From the NCBI RefSeq assembly GCF_024139115.2, contig NC_085141.1, positions 225,108,307 to 225,172,306 of the forward strand: a stretch of 64,000 bases of DNA. The letters are read 5' to 3'. The position numbers and the translations under genes were made by a program. Source of the stretch: Armigeres subalbatus. Lineage: Eukaryota > Arthropoda > Insecta > Diptera > Culicidae. Positions 22,914 through 32,983 of the stretch are shown here, one piece after another (position 1 is the stretch's first letter; each line of letters begins with the position of its first letter). The notes under the pieces are model-generated. The model searched no databases. It was given only the letters and a program-made list of their open reading frames with translations, and was not told where the DNA came from.

Positions 22914-24530
22914 ATGCTGGGCTCTGGCGTGGTGGACCTCTTTTCCCGAGCAACTCGTGGGACCAAAATGGAAAACCAAGTCAATTCTTTAATTAGTGGT
23001 AGTAGTGTAGGCGACAACCCCTTCGCAAGAGGTGGGTTGTTCAGGTCTCCGCCTAGGAGGCTAGAGGCAATAGTCGGCAGCTCAGTGCGCAGCGCCAGCG
23101 TGGGTCACTCAACCTTCCTCTCGGCTAGAAAAACGCCGGTAGGGGTTATTGACGGCCCATGGCTTGTGGAGGCGATGAACCGCAAACGCGATGGGCTTTC
23201 GGCCTTCGAGGTGGCGAAGTGGCGGAACAGCTGGACGCCATCATCGACTTTGCGTCATCGAAGCATAATATCAGCAAGGACCTCAAGAGGAGCTTGCAGA
23301 AACTTCGAAAGTCGATGCTGGACGCCAAGCTGGAGAGGGCGGTCGGGACGGCCAAGTGTAAACCCGTGAAATCGGTGGAGTCGAGGTCTACCCAGACTGA
23401 GGCCCAAGGATTCGCGGACTCGGGCAAGGTCGATTCGACCGAAGGCGTGCCAGCGAGGATGGTGGTGCCAAAGGCTACCCAGACTGAGGGTCAAGGATTT
23501 TCGGGTACGTCGGGGTGACTGTTCCAACGGAGCAGACACAAAACGGGGAGACAGTCTCCAGGGGATGAGCTCCCTGGGGCCGCTCCAAAACGCGGAGGTT
23601 TACTACCCCGAACAAGGGTAGTGGGGCTGGAAGCTGAACCCCGGTCAGGTACCTCCAAAACCGGGGAGGAAGGACCTGGAAAGGTCCGTCCACTCAGGAA
23701 AGACGGTGGCAAAGGGTTACGGCAGGCTGAAAGTTCTCAGCCGCACCAGACCAGGGAAATAGAGGGGGATGACGCCTCCTGGACCCTGGTCAAGAACAAG
23801 AGGAAACCGAAGACGTCAAGGGCCGAAAAGAAGGCCCAGGCGAATGAGGGTAGCAAGAAGTCTAGGGTAGGCGCCAATCACTCCAGGGGCGATGCCCTAG
23901 TCATCACGGCGGACGAGGCTAAGTACTCGGACGTCTTGAAGGCGATGAGGAGTGACGTCAAGCTCGGTGAACTCGGCGCCGACGTACGTCGAATAAGACG
24001 TACCCGGATGGGCGAGCAAAAGGGCGCCAAAAAGTTGGCGGAGGAGGTCCTAGGCGAGACGATCAAGGTGAGGGCACTCACGACGGAGGTGAATCTAAGG
24101 GTTAAAGACCTGGACGAGATCACTGAAGTCGAAGAGCTCGTCACGGCACTGCGGCGACAGTGTGAAGTGGAGACGCCCACCGCAGCCGTTCGGCTACGGA
24201 AAGGTCCGGCAGGGACGCAGGTAGCATTGGTTCGGCTATCTGCAGCGGACGCCTCCAAGGTAGTCAAGTTAGGGAGCGTCAAGGTGGGATGGTCGGTATG
24301 CCCTGTGCGCATATACGAGCAACCCGAAGTTTGCTTCAAGTGCCTGGAACCGGGGCACAAGCAATAGGACTGCAAAGGCCCTGACAGAAGCAATCTCTGC
24401 CGACGCTGCGGATTGGAGGAACATAAGGCACAATGCTGCACGAACCCTCCCAATTGTTTGATTTGTTCCAGCAAAGCTGTGAACAGCAAGCACCCCATGG
24501 GGGGTTCGATGTGCCCGGCGTTTAAGCGTG
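22914..24530 (+). pseudogene. ORF1 (gag-like, zinc-knuckle) of the deleted R1-clade LINE
   Basis: Starts near 22914 or at the ATG at 22969. The frame changes around 23160-23370 and again near 23520-23620, then continues in 23621-24367. The last part has a coiled-coil-like charged region, a domain with conserved VKVRALTTEVNLRVKDLDEI, and the first of three CCHC zinc knuckles (CFKCLEPGHKQ). At 24365-24367 a TAG replaces the TGG found in the other copy (36565-36567), truncating the protein inside the first knuckle. The remaining knuckles are visible downstream (CRRCGLEEHKAQC). It cannot encode an intact RNA-binding protein. Confidence 0.8.
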
Positions 24531-24547
24531 GTAACGCAGCTGGCTTG

Positions 24548-24790
24548 CTCGGCTTCGCCCGAGTGTTTGGTGTGCGCAGGTTTAGAGGAAACGGCGGAAC
24601 ACGTGTTGTTCGTGTGCTCACGCTTTCGCGCAATGCGTGACCACATGCTTGCCACATGTGGTCTGGACACTACCCCGGACAACCTAGTTCGGAGGATGTG
24701 TAACGATGAAGTTGGCTGGAACGCCGTTTTATCGGCTATCGCCCAAATCGTCTCGGAGCTACACAGAAGGTGGCGCGTGGACTCAAGGAT
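24548..24790 (+). pseudogene. 3' end of ORF2 joined to ORF1 by deletion
   Basis: Encodes the C-terminal zinc-finger part of ORF2 (CLVCAGLEETAEHVLFVCSRF and following), matching the segment from 39421 in the other copy. Upstream endonuclease and RT are deleted. The join lies between GTAACGCAGCT and CTCGGC. Confidence 0.75.
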
Positions 24791-25642
24791 GGCTAGTTCA
24801 GGCGCAAATAAGAGGTGGTCCAAGGGATCGGAGTCGGCTTCATGGGTCATACCGGTGGTCATGCTCTGTGGTCGAACTCGATCCCTTTATCGAACAAGTG
24901 GCCGCGCGAAGAACAACATGGTATCGTCGCTTTCGCGGCGTCGGTCAACCGGGCGGGTTCCGAGCCCGAGGACGGAAAGGGGTCCTCGTCAAGGCTGGGG
25001 CAGGCGTAGGCACCGCGTCGGCAAGTCCCTCTGTGTGCTGGCGAATAGGCCCTATCGCAGAAAGGTCAATTTGGGGTGCACGCGGCATCATCATTCTTGA
25101 TACCAGTCGTGCAGAGGGAAGCAGACGCGAAGTCGATCCTGCCCACCTTCCGAGGACATAGGGCGTGGTAAGGCCACCTGGAAAGCCGGCAACGCGCTGG
25201 CACGATACCATGGTGTTCTTATAAAAAAGCGAGTTACGATGTTCGGTGCTGCAAGGACACGCAGCTATCCTCGAGGGTGCGTTGTGCACTGGCCCCCCTT
25301 TGAAGCATTACTTTCTGGTTGTACCGAAGGGACTATGGGCTTGGCGGCAATGGAAACGGTTTAGCGGGTCGGGGATGTAGTCCTGCCTCCCTCGATGATC
25401 CCTAACCCCGCACTTCCTGGTCAACCCAGGATGTCTGTTGAGCAGATTCCCCCTCCATTGTTTAGGAAGAAAAAAAAACATACATACATCACCTCAACTA
25501 ATCGAGTCGATTGGTATAAAACACTATGGGTCTCAGGGTCTTTTATTAAAAAAATAGTTTTTGGAGTGATCTGCTCAACTTTGTTGTACAAGAAAGGCAA
25601 AAAGAAAAATTTAATTAAATAACAATTTGTTTTCAATTTCAG

Positions 25643-25940
25643 GTGCGTACACATCACCGACATCGGTGTCGGCTACATCTCGACGATGCTCTCCCTGTCA
25701 GCCCTTTTCCTGCGTTGGTGTACGCAGATTCGCGACTTTGGCCTGCAGCATCTGTGCTCGATGCGGAACCTCCAGGTGCTATCGTTGGCCGGCTGCCCTC
25801 TGCTCACCTCTTCGGGCCTGTCCAGCCTGATACAGCTGCGCCACCTACAGGAGCTCGAGCTAACCAACTGCCCCGGAGCGTCACAGGAGCTGTTCGACTA
25901 CCTGAGGGAGCACCTGCCCCGCTGCTTACTTATTGAATAA
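25643..25940 (+). CDS. FBXL16: F-box/LRR protein 16, terminal coding exon
   Basis: An intron acceptor (tttcaatttcag, ending at 25642) opens a frame with one leading base, then leucine-rich repeats. These include [46 protein letters not shown] and [17 protein letters not shown]. The stop is at 25938-25940, after LPRCLLIE. The whole ~98-residue stretch parallels the C-terminus of animal FBXL16, including the closing LPRCL-IE, so the identification is strong. FBXL16 is an F-box protein with C-terminal LRRs that in vertebrates binds PP2A subunits and affects SCF substrates. Upstream exons (F-box and early LRRs) are not in this window. Base composition is GC-rich compared with the flanks. The frame closes without damage. 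Confidence 0.85.
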
Positions 25941-26908
25941 TTGACCGAACCTTCGTTGAGTTGGTCAGTATGGACGTTTCTGTTATGTTTTTCTGGAATA
26001 CTTCTGTGAATAGAAACGGCATAAACCGTAGTTTTTTGACTGTTTTGATAATCGTAAGCCCTTTCCAAGTATGTCGAAAAAAGAGTAGAGATTAGTGGAA
26101 ACTAAAAGCAAGTAACTTTACCTGAAGCAAACAAACCCTAATAGGCTTCGCTAAACGCCTGCAAAGTAGTTATTTATAGGTTGATATATTGTTTAAAATT
26201 TGAAGCCATGGAAAGGCTTCTAGTTTGAATTTGTATATTGAGAATTAATTTTAAAATTGTGAAGTGTAAAAACATGGTCTTTCTTAAACCAAAAATCAAA
26301 ACTTATTTTGGTGTAAACCTCTAAAAAAAATATTGGTGTCTTGCCCTACGAATGGATACGGTAAATCGTGCAATTAGTGATTTCATTGCCCTTAAAACAT
26401 CATTATTACTATTAACAACGCCGTTTTTTTTTTATGTTCCCAAATCGCTTGCCATTCAGCTTTTCACGTTCGTGGATTGAAAAAAAAAAATCATTCATTA
26501 GCACCAATTTCACACTAAATTTTCTGAGTGCGCGATTCATGCGGTGACTTGTCCGAGAAGAACGCGAAAACAATTGACCGTTCCCGTCAAAAAATGTTAT
26601 TCACTCAATCGATTCTTTATTTTATTTAAGGTAAACTTTCTTTAAAACAAAACATATTTCTACGCCTCCAAGTATTTTTAAAATTCAAAACAAAAAATCA
26701 AAAAAGGTCCTGTTTTACGAAATTTGCCTTACATTTGCCCGACTTTGAACGAACAATGGGTGAATTGTTCAGGCCGGTTCACACATGCACTTTTTCGGTA
26801 TTTGTTTTCGATTTTTAAAATAGTTAGAGGCTTATGGTTTCTTCGGAACAGTTGAACAGTTGAAATGAGCCAAAGAATCGACTGAGACTGAGGTTATGCT
26901 CAGCAGAG
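25941..26908 (+). other. Probable FBXL16 3' UTR and flank
   Basis: No open frame or known element. The sequence is AT-rich after the stop at 25940. A canonical AATAAA is at 27076-27081 and another at 27732-27737, so the 3' UTR could extend that far, but neither is proven. Confidence 0.4.
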
Positions 26909-26910
26909 TT

Positions 26911-27010
26911 AAGAGCCCCACACATAGCATACGTTTGCGTTGCGTTTGACACATTTCCCATGGGAAAACTGTCAAACGCAACGCAAACGTATCCTATGTG
27001 CGGAGCTCTT
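26911..27010. mobile_element. 100 bp perfect-hairpin MITE with TA flanks
   Basis: The 100 bases form an inverted repeat centred at 26960/26961 (TTTCCCATGGGAAA). The arms run from AAGAGCCCCACACATAG to its complement ending GGAGCTCTT, with a few mismatches. The TA dinucleotide flanks both sides (26909-26910 and 27011-27012). It may be a Tc1/mariner-type MITE. It may lie in the 3' UTR of FBXL16. Confidence 0.7.
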
Positions 27011-27012
27011 TA

Positions 27013-28566
27013 GCGCAATATTGTCGTGGACTTTTCTTTAAAGAATTGTATTTTCCTGGCGCAGCAAGTAGCCGCAATAAATAGGTGCCTTTTTGGGTCG
27101 GGGTTTCTGCACGGTGTGCGTTCGGAATATGGTGGATTCAATACAGCATGATTTTAAGCCATCCTAACCATGGATGCATCCTAACCGATCGTGGAAAGCC
27201 GAATAATATTGCGCGATAAACATGATAATTTTCAGCAAACATAAAATTGTTTTTGGCGACCTGACAAATCGAAATGCTCGAAGAAATAATTTTAGAAAAG
27301 TCATTAATAAGTTGAAATTATGCAATTGAAACATTGATTAAGGTTCTGTTAGTAAACTAAACGATGCGGTATGTAGTGTTCTTTATGTTCCATGTTCAAA
27401 TGTCGCGAAGAACACTGTCAAATATGTTGAAAATGTAATTCTTGGATATGAAAACCATAGACAAAATGAATGATTGTTGTAATGCGATACGGCTGTGTAG
27501 ATAAAAAAATGTGTAAACAAATCAGTTAGATTAGGCTATCCTACTAATTACAACTACGTCAGGTCTGGTGAGTGTGCAATTTTAATTAATGCTGCGGATG
27601 ATAAAAATAATGATTTTTTTTAACACTGGGTCTATTGTTTGGAAAAGCGCTTTGAACCCATAAATTTAAATGATACTTAGCGCTTAAACGGAAAATAGAA
27701 AATTAAACTATATATGAAGTATAACAATCCAAATAAAACAAACTTGTTATGAAAAATTTACTATTGCAAAGATATTGCAATTCAATGGTGAGAGAATTTG
27801 GTGTAAATATTTTTTTTAAATATAAGCGGAAAATGCCAGTTGTTGATCGTATATGTAGAGTCCTAATATATTACGAAACCAAACCAAAACTTATGCCCTT
27901 AAACCAGTTTCTTACCAATATGAGCAATCCCAAAGAAGTGCGACTAAACGTAAGAGCCTAAACTGTACACTAAACCATGAGCGAGAAAAGAAGCTAATTA
28001 GAAGTTGCGAAAAGAGTAGCGCACTCTCTAGCATTAACCAAAGTCGAGATCAAAGTGAGAAAGACCGCCCAAGTCTGACTGATTTTTCGAGCTCCTTATA
28101 AACTAAATCGTTATTCAGTGAAGCGCGTGAAGAAGCTACACACTCTATATGCAACTACCTTAGGCGCGATCACCATTTTCAAATACCATCACTTCACTGT
28201 TAGGCAAGTAGGTATGAATGCTTGTCTTTCTTATTGTTTTGGTTAGAAAATGTGAATATTTTCATAGCAATTAGCAAGAAAGTGAACAGATTATTTCTTT
28301 CTCACACTTTTTCTCTCATACACACATACATTTTGCTATCAACAGCGTTTTTATGAAAACTGAACAAACAAAAATAGTAAAGGTGAATATTTCCAAGAAA
28401 TGTAACAAATAGAATTCTATATTACAATAACTATTACATGATAATGAAATATAATTACAAAACCAGAATGCTGATACAAACTGATGAAAAGTTCTTTCAT
28501 TCATTTTTTGTCCATGTCTTGTCCATCTGTTTTCTGTTTCATATTCTCTATTCTCAATATTCCAAA
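27013..28566. other. Gene-free stretch
   Basis: No supported gene. Contains AATAAA signals at 27076-27081 and 27732-27737. A 70-codon frame at 27749-27961 has no motif. Confidence 0.4.
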
Positions 28567-28569
28567 TTA

Positions 28570-29224
28570 TTTGTCACATTTAAAATTAAATCCCTGAGCC
28601 ACGATTCTTGCTTTGTGCTTCACCACCTTGCCATGATCATTACGTTTTAAGCGGAACACCAATTTCGAACCCACTGCTTCTCTTAAAGGTGGCAAAACGA
28701 CGATATTCCACGTTCCACACAGCTCGTGCGTGACCTGAAGCCATAACGGGTTCTTCACCGCTTCCTGGAAACTTCCTATTTCCAGTGTATTGTAGCACAA
28801 ATTCATCGAAATGTCGCGGCACCATTCCACGCGTTTGTCGGCTGGATCGACAGACGTCCCCAGTGGCTTCATCCTCTTCGTTTGTAGCTTCAAAGTATTC
28901 ATCAGCATCTGAATTATTACTCCCTTCTTGCTCTTATATCCGCTACCTTTCGCTTGCTTGGACCAAATGTCACTACTGGTATCTGAACTGGTATTTTCAA
29001 CGGATTTCCGAGTTCCAGGAATTTTGCATCCCGGCTGATGGTAATCAGATCCATTTCTGGGTCCAGAAAACGGTAGCCCTTGTGCTCGAGCGAATATCCG
29101 ACGAACACTAACTTTTTCGCCTTCCCATCCATTTTGAGGCGTTTGATGACTCAAGTCAGGTTTGCAGCCCCACCAAAGCTCGCATGGTGCTTTCGGTACT
29201 GATCTGAATAGCAAACGATTCTGC
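28570..29224 (-). pseudogene. copia (Ty1) pol fragment, integrase C-terminus to RT start
   Basis: Minus-strand pieces read in pol order: APCELWWGCKPDLSH (integrase C-terminal zone), KKLVFVGYSLEHKGYRFLDP (29132 downward), then an RT N-terminal segment with SFQEAVKNPLW and KHKARIVAQGF (28570-28800). Several frameshifts separate them. The 3' part of RT and RNase H is missing on the left, and the upstream side is cut at about 29225, where RTE-like LINE sequence starts. The upstream part of integrase is found at 32520-32690. Confidence 0.75.
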
Positions 29225-29562
29225 AGGTATGTTGCCTGCCAGATCGGAAGCGAACACCATATTTGCAGGGTTGCTGTGCGTATAGCTGGGTTCGCCGTAT
29301 AGCTGGGCGAGCCCGTGGTTCACGCTTCGCCACCACACACGGTTTTCTTGCACACCGGCAAATATAGTCATGTCCGTAGAGGACTACCGTCGTAGAGACT
29401 AGCGTCTTGTACATGACACATTTGGTGCGCGGTGGTGAATCTGCAGTTTCTTTTGGAGCCCGTATTAGGCCCGATTATGCGCCTTCGTATTTCACGACTA
29501 ACATTGTTATCAGCCAGCAAGGATCCAATGTAGACGAATTCGAAGGTATTCCCGTCTATCGT

Positions 29563-29949
29563 CTATCGCTCGGTTCCGCCCACAAGCATGTACTTTGTCT
29601 TTGACACATTCACCACCAGTCCAACTTTTATTGCTTCACGTTTCAGGTGGGTGTACAGTTCTGCCACCTTTGCAAATGTTCGGCCGACAATGTCCAAGTC
29701 ATCCGCGAAACAAAAAAAATGACTGGATCTGTTGGAAATCGTACCTCGGCTGTTACACCCGGCTCTCCGCATGACACATTCTACGGCAATGTTGAACATC
29801 AGGCACGAAAGTCCATCACCTTGTCTTAATCCCCGGCGCGATTCGAACGAACTGGAGTGTTCGCCCGGAATCTTCACACAGTTTTGCACACCATCTACCG
29901 TTGCTTTAATCAGTCTGGTAAGCTTCTCATGGAAGCTGTTTTCGTCCAT
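29563..29949 (-). pseudogene. RT core of the RTE-like LINE (type A)
   Basis: Encodes RT box 4 (RRGLRQGDGLSCLMFN), box 5 with the catalytic FADD, and the following KREAIKVGLVVNVSKTKYML. A shift near 29563 ends the frame. The homologous RT at 60592-61770 is longer and less damaged. Confidence 0.75.
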
Positions 29950-30029
29950 AATTTTCCATAGCTCTACGCGGTCTATACTGTCGTATGCCGCCTTGAAATC
30001 GATGAACAGATGGTGCGTTGGGACCTGGT

Positions 30030-30319
30030 CTTCTTCTTCTTATTGGCATTACATCTCCACACTGGGACAGAGCCGCCTCGCAGCTTAGTGTTCATTAAGC
30101 ACTTCCACAGTTATTAACTGCGAGGTTTTCTAAGCCAAGTTACCATTTTTGCATTCGTATATCATGTGGCTAGCACGATGATACTTTTATGCCCAGGGAA
30201 GTCGAGACAATTTCCAATCCGAAAATTGCCTAGACCGGCACTGGGAATCGAACCCAACCACCCTCAGCATGGTCTTGCTTTGTAGCCGCGCGTCTTACCG
30301 CACGGCTAAGGAGGGCCCC
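30030..30319 (-). mobile_element. Feilai-like SINE with an 11 bp target duplication
   Basis: Read on the minus strand it begins with a tRNA-like head: an A box near TTAGCCGTGCGG, and a B box GGTTGGGTTCGATTCCC. It ends with a GAAGAAGAAGA tail, which appears on the plus strand as TCTTCTTCTTC at 30030. The 11 base direct repeat TGGGACCTGGT flanks it at 30019-30029 and 30320-30330. It interrupts the RT of the RTE-like LINE, between residues that in the homologous copy are contiguous, so it inserted after the LINE. Confidence 0.9.
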
Positions 30320-30330
30320 TGGGACCTGGT

Positions 30331-30811
30331 ATTTACGGCATTTTTGAAGGATTTGTTGTACAGTAAAGATCAGCTCCGTTGTTGAACGGTCGTCAACGAA
30401 GCCGGCTTGATAACTTCCCACGAACTCATTCACTAATGGTGACTGACGACGGAAGATGATCTGGGATATCACTTTGTAGGCGGCATTAAGGATGGTGATC
30501 GCTCGGAAGTTCTCACACTCCAGCTTGTCGCCTTTCTTGTAGATGGGGCATATAACCCCTTCATTCCACTCCTCTGGTAGCTGTTCAGTTTCCCAGATTC
30601 TGACTATCAGTTTGTACAGGCAAGAGGCTAGCTTTTCCGGGCCCATCTTAATGAGCTCAGCTCTGATACCATCCTTACCAGCTGCTTTATTGGTCTTTAG
30701 CTGTTGGAAGGCATCCTTAACTTCCCTCAAGGTGGGGGCTGGTTGGCTTCTATCGTCCGCTGAACTGACGTAGTCATCTCCTCCGCTGCTTTGACTCTCA
30801 ACGCCATTCAA
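30331..30811 (-). pseudogene. RT N-terminal part of the RTE-like LINE (type A)
   Basis: Encodes TLREVKDAFQQLKTNKAAGK, PEEWNEGVICPIYKKGDKL and YQAGFVDDRSTTE. It matches 61400-61790 of the second copy closely. The frame ends at the SINE insertion. Confidence 0.75.
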
Positions 30812-31245
30812 ATGTTCCTCCTAGTTCTGCTTCCACCTTTCGATCACCACACGTTCGTCCGTCAAGATGCTCCCATCCTTATCCCTGCACATTTCGGCTC
30901 GCGGCACGAAGCCTTTGCAGGATGCGTTGAGCTTCTGATAGAACTTGCGTGTTTCTTAAGAACGGCACAGCTGTTCCATCTCCTCCCTTTCCGCTTCTTC
31001 CAGGCGGCGTTTCTTCTTCTGAAATAGGCGGGTCAACTGTCTCCGTTTCCATCTATAACGTTCCACGTTCTGCCGGGTACCTTGCTGCAGCGCGACCGCC
31101 CGGGATGCGTCCTTCTCCCCCAGAATCTGTATGCACTCTTCGTCGAACTAATCGTTTCCTCGATTTCGTCTCAAAAAAACCCGACGTTGTTCTCCACTGC
31201 GTCGTTAATGGCTGCTTTGACTTTATTCCAGCAGTCCTCAAGGGT

Positions 31246-31325
31246 GTCAGGCCATTAGGCCGAAGGTCATTTGGCCGAAGGACATTAGACCGAACGATCA
31301 TTAGGCCGAATGGTCATTAGGTTGA
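31246..31325 (+). repeat. 15-16 bp minisatellite (CATTAGGCCGAAGGT)
   Basis: About five imperfect units: cattaggccgaaggt, catttggccgaagga, cattagaccgaacgat, cattaggccgaatggt, cattaggttgaat. It sits at the left edge of the break between the LINE and the MITE/pyrimidine tract. Confidence 0.75.
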
Positions 31326-31400
31326 ATTAGCAAAAAGAAGCAAAAAGTGAAAAATGAGAAGTTCTTTCTTCACCTTACCCCTTTTTCCTTCTCCCTTCTT

Positions 31401-31623
31401 AAGGTGATTATAGAATGAAGCCAGTGCTTTTCCAACATGTTTTTCAAGAGCACGAGATAAAAGAAGCATAACGCGTATGGGGCTGAAATAATGGTAGATC
31501 ATTTGCTTAGTTATGCTGAACAATCATAATTTGAGTTTCGGCACTGTACGAAAACTATTACGCAAGATTTGGGGTTTTGAAAAGGTATGTAGATAAACGT
31601 GTAGTGAATTTGAAATTCACCTT
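31401..31623. mobile_element. MITE copy (AAGGTGATTATA family)
   Basis: Homologous to 56636-56899 over nearly its whole length (for example GCTGAAATAATGGTAGATC, then TGAACAATCATAATTTG, then GATAAACGTGTAGTGAATTTG). This copy ends at AAATTCACCTT and lacks the last ~20 bases that in the other copy complete the inverted repeat. It is flanked on both sides by pyrimidine-rich sequence. Confidence 0.7.
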
Positions 31624-31625
31624 AA

Positions 31626-32190
31626 ATCTTCCTTCTTCTATTTGTCTTCTTTCTTCTTCCTTCTTCTTTCTTCCTTCTTCCTCCCTTCTTTCTTCTTCCT
31701 CCTTCCCTCATCCTTCTTTCTTCCTTCCTCTTCCTTCTTCATTTTTCCTTCTTTTTTCTTCCTACTTCCTTCTTCCTTTTTCCTATTTCCTTCTTCCTTC
31801 TTTCTTCTTCCTTCTTCCTTTCACTTTCACTACTTACTCTTCATTTATCCTTCTTCTTTCTTCCTACTTTCTTCTTCCTTCTTCCCTTTTCCTTCTTTCT
31901 TCTTTCTTTTTCCTTCTACCTTCTTCTTTCTTCTTTCTTCCTTCTTCTTCCCTCTTCCTTCTTTCTCTCGACTTCCTTCTTTCTTCTCCCTTCTTCTTTT
32001 TTCTTTCTTCCTTTTTCCTTCTTGCATCTTCCTTCTTCTATCTGTTTTCCTAATTCTTCCTTCTTCTTTCTTCCTTCTTCCTTCTTCTTCCTTCCCTCAT
32101 CCTTCTTCCTTTTTACTTCTTTCTTCTTTCTTATTCTTTCACCTTTCTTTCTTCTTCTTTCTTCCTTCTTCCTTCTTCCTTCTTCCTTGG
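31626..32190 (+). repeat. ~565 bp pyrimidine tract (TTCTTCCTTC)n
   Basis: Almost uninterrupted C/T on the plus strand, made of ttcttcctt-like units of variable length. The long Ser/Phe/Leu-rich frames on the plus strand and Lys/Glu-rich frames on the minus strand are translations of the tract. It is a polypurine-polypyrimidine stretch that could form triplex DNA. Confidence 0.9.
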
Positions 32191-32192
32191 CC

Positions 32193-32515
32193 AACGTGAG
32201 CGTTCGAATCTCCTATGATGATTTTGACGTCGTGGCTTGGGGAGCTGTCGTACTCACGGTCCAGCTGCGCGTAGAATGCGTCCTTATCATCATCAGTGCT
32301 TCCGGAGTGTGTGCTATGGACGTTGAATATGCTGAAGTTGAAGAACCGGCCTTTGATCCTCAACCTGCACATTCTCTCATTGATCGGCCACCATCCGATC
32401 ACGCGCCTTTGCATATCGCCCATCACCATGAAAGCTGTTCCCAGCTCGTGTGTGTTGTCGCAGCTCTGGTAGATGGTATGGTTACCCCTAAACGTTCGCA
32501 CCATTGATCCCTTCC
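32193..32515 (-). pseudogene. Endonuclease fragment of the RTE-like LINE (type A)
   Basis: Minus-strand APE-type endonuclease segment. It reads TFRGNHTIYQSCDNTHELGT and GWWPINERMCRLRIKGRFFN, then DVKIIIGDSNAHVG, which corresponds to the conserved GDFN motif with an F-to-S change. It is cut at 32193 by the pyrimidine tract, so the endonuclease's C-terminus and the linker are displaced to 31053-31301. Confidence 0.75.
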
Positions 32516-32690
32516 CTTCCAACAGGTTTTGTGCGGCTTCATTCTTATTGCGCAGCAGATACGTCACAGTGAATCTGCTGAAATCGTCAACGATATGCAT
32601 TACGTAATTCCCACTCGGCGTCGTGGGCTTCAAATCTGTGTACACGATGCCCAAAACTTTCGGTCGGTTGGAAGAAAGGTCGAAGGAAAG
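32516..32690 (-). pseudogene. copia integrase fragment
   Basis: Translates on the minus strand to VYTDLKPTTPSGNYVMHIVD then DFSRFTVTYLLRNKNEA, the start of the integrase catalytic core. It ends at about 32520, where LINE sequence starts. It and 28570-29224 are probably one copia element into which the LINE was inserted, with loss of part of integrase. Confidence 0.7.
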
Positions 32691-32979
32691 GGGAACGGGC
32701 AGAATATCTAAGATTTATATATCAATAGACTCGGAAACTCGCCACCATTTTGCCAGTTTTATTATCATTATCAACTGTAAACAAGGTTATCTTACCATTT
32801 GGGCCCCTTGAAATAACGTTTCAAAGCATTCAATCGCCATTTAATAGGCAATTTACTTTGAGATGGATGTTGACTTTGAGATGTTTCTATGGTGCTTCGA
32901 GACTCACCCCCATCTGAAAGTTCGGTTTATTAAACGTCCAATAAAAAAAATGCAAATGCAAAAAAATAAATCAGAAGTT
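32691..32979. other. Short spacer
   Basis: AT-rich sequence between the copia fragment and the 1.2 kb foldback element. Nothing recognised. Confidence 0.4.
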
Positions 32980-32983
32980 GGAC

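Larger units (their letters stand above)
22703..25479 (+). mobile_element. R1-clade LINE, internally deleted copy
   Basis: From 22735 it is colinear with the longer copy at 34919-40335. It has a 5' leader, ORF1 (gag-like), then a direct join to the last part of ORF2 and the 3' UTR, ending in an A run (about 25470-25480). Relative to the other copy, about 2660 bases are missing (equivalent to 36761-39420), plus 19 bases just before (36731-36749). Endonuclease and reverse transcriptase are therefore absent. No clear target duplication was found. The 5' end extends ~35 bases beyond that of the other copy. It ends ~160 bases before the FBXL16 terminal exon, in its presumed intron. Confidence 0.8.
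29225..31270 (-). mobile_element. RTE-like LINE (type A), 3' part, interrupted by a SINE
   Basis: Minus-strand LINE homologous to 60240-62330. It has a linker region (31053-31301), an RT start (30230-30811) with KAAGKDGIRAELIKMG and ICPIYKKGDKLECENFRAI, and an RT core (29563-29949) with RRGLRQGDGLSCLMFN and FADDLDIVGRT. The 3' end lies around 29225. Frame breaks are present and a SINE interrupts it at 30030-30319. The endonuclease part is separate, at 32195-32515. Confidence 0.8.

Noticed and set aside
31577..32199. Long open frames rich in Ser/Phe/Leu or Lys/Glu
   Set aside because: They are translations of a C/T simple repeat and have no other content.
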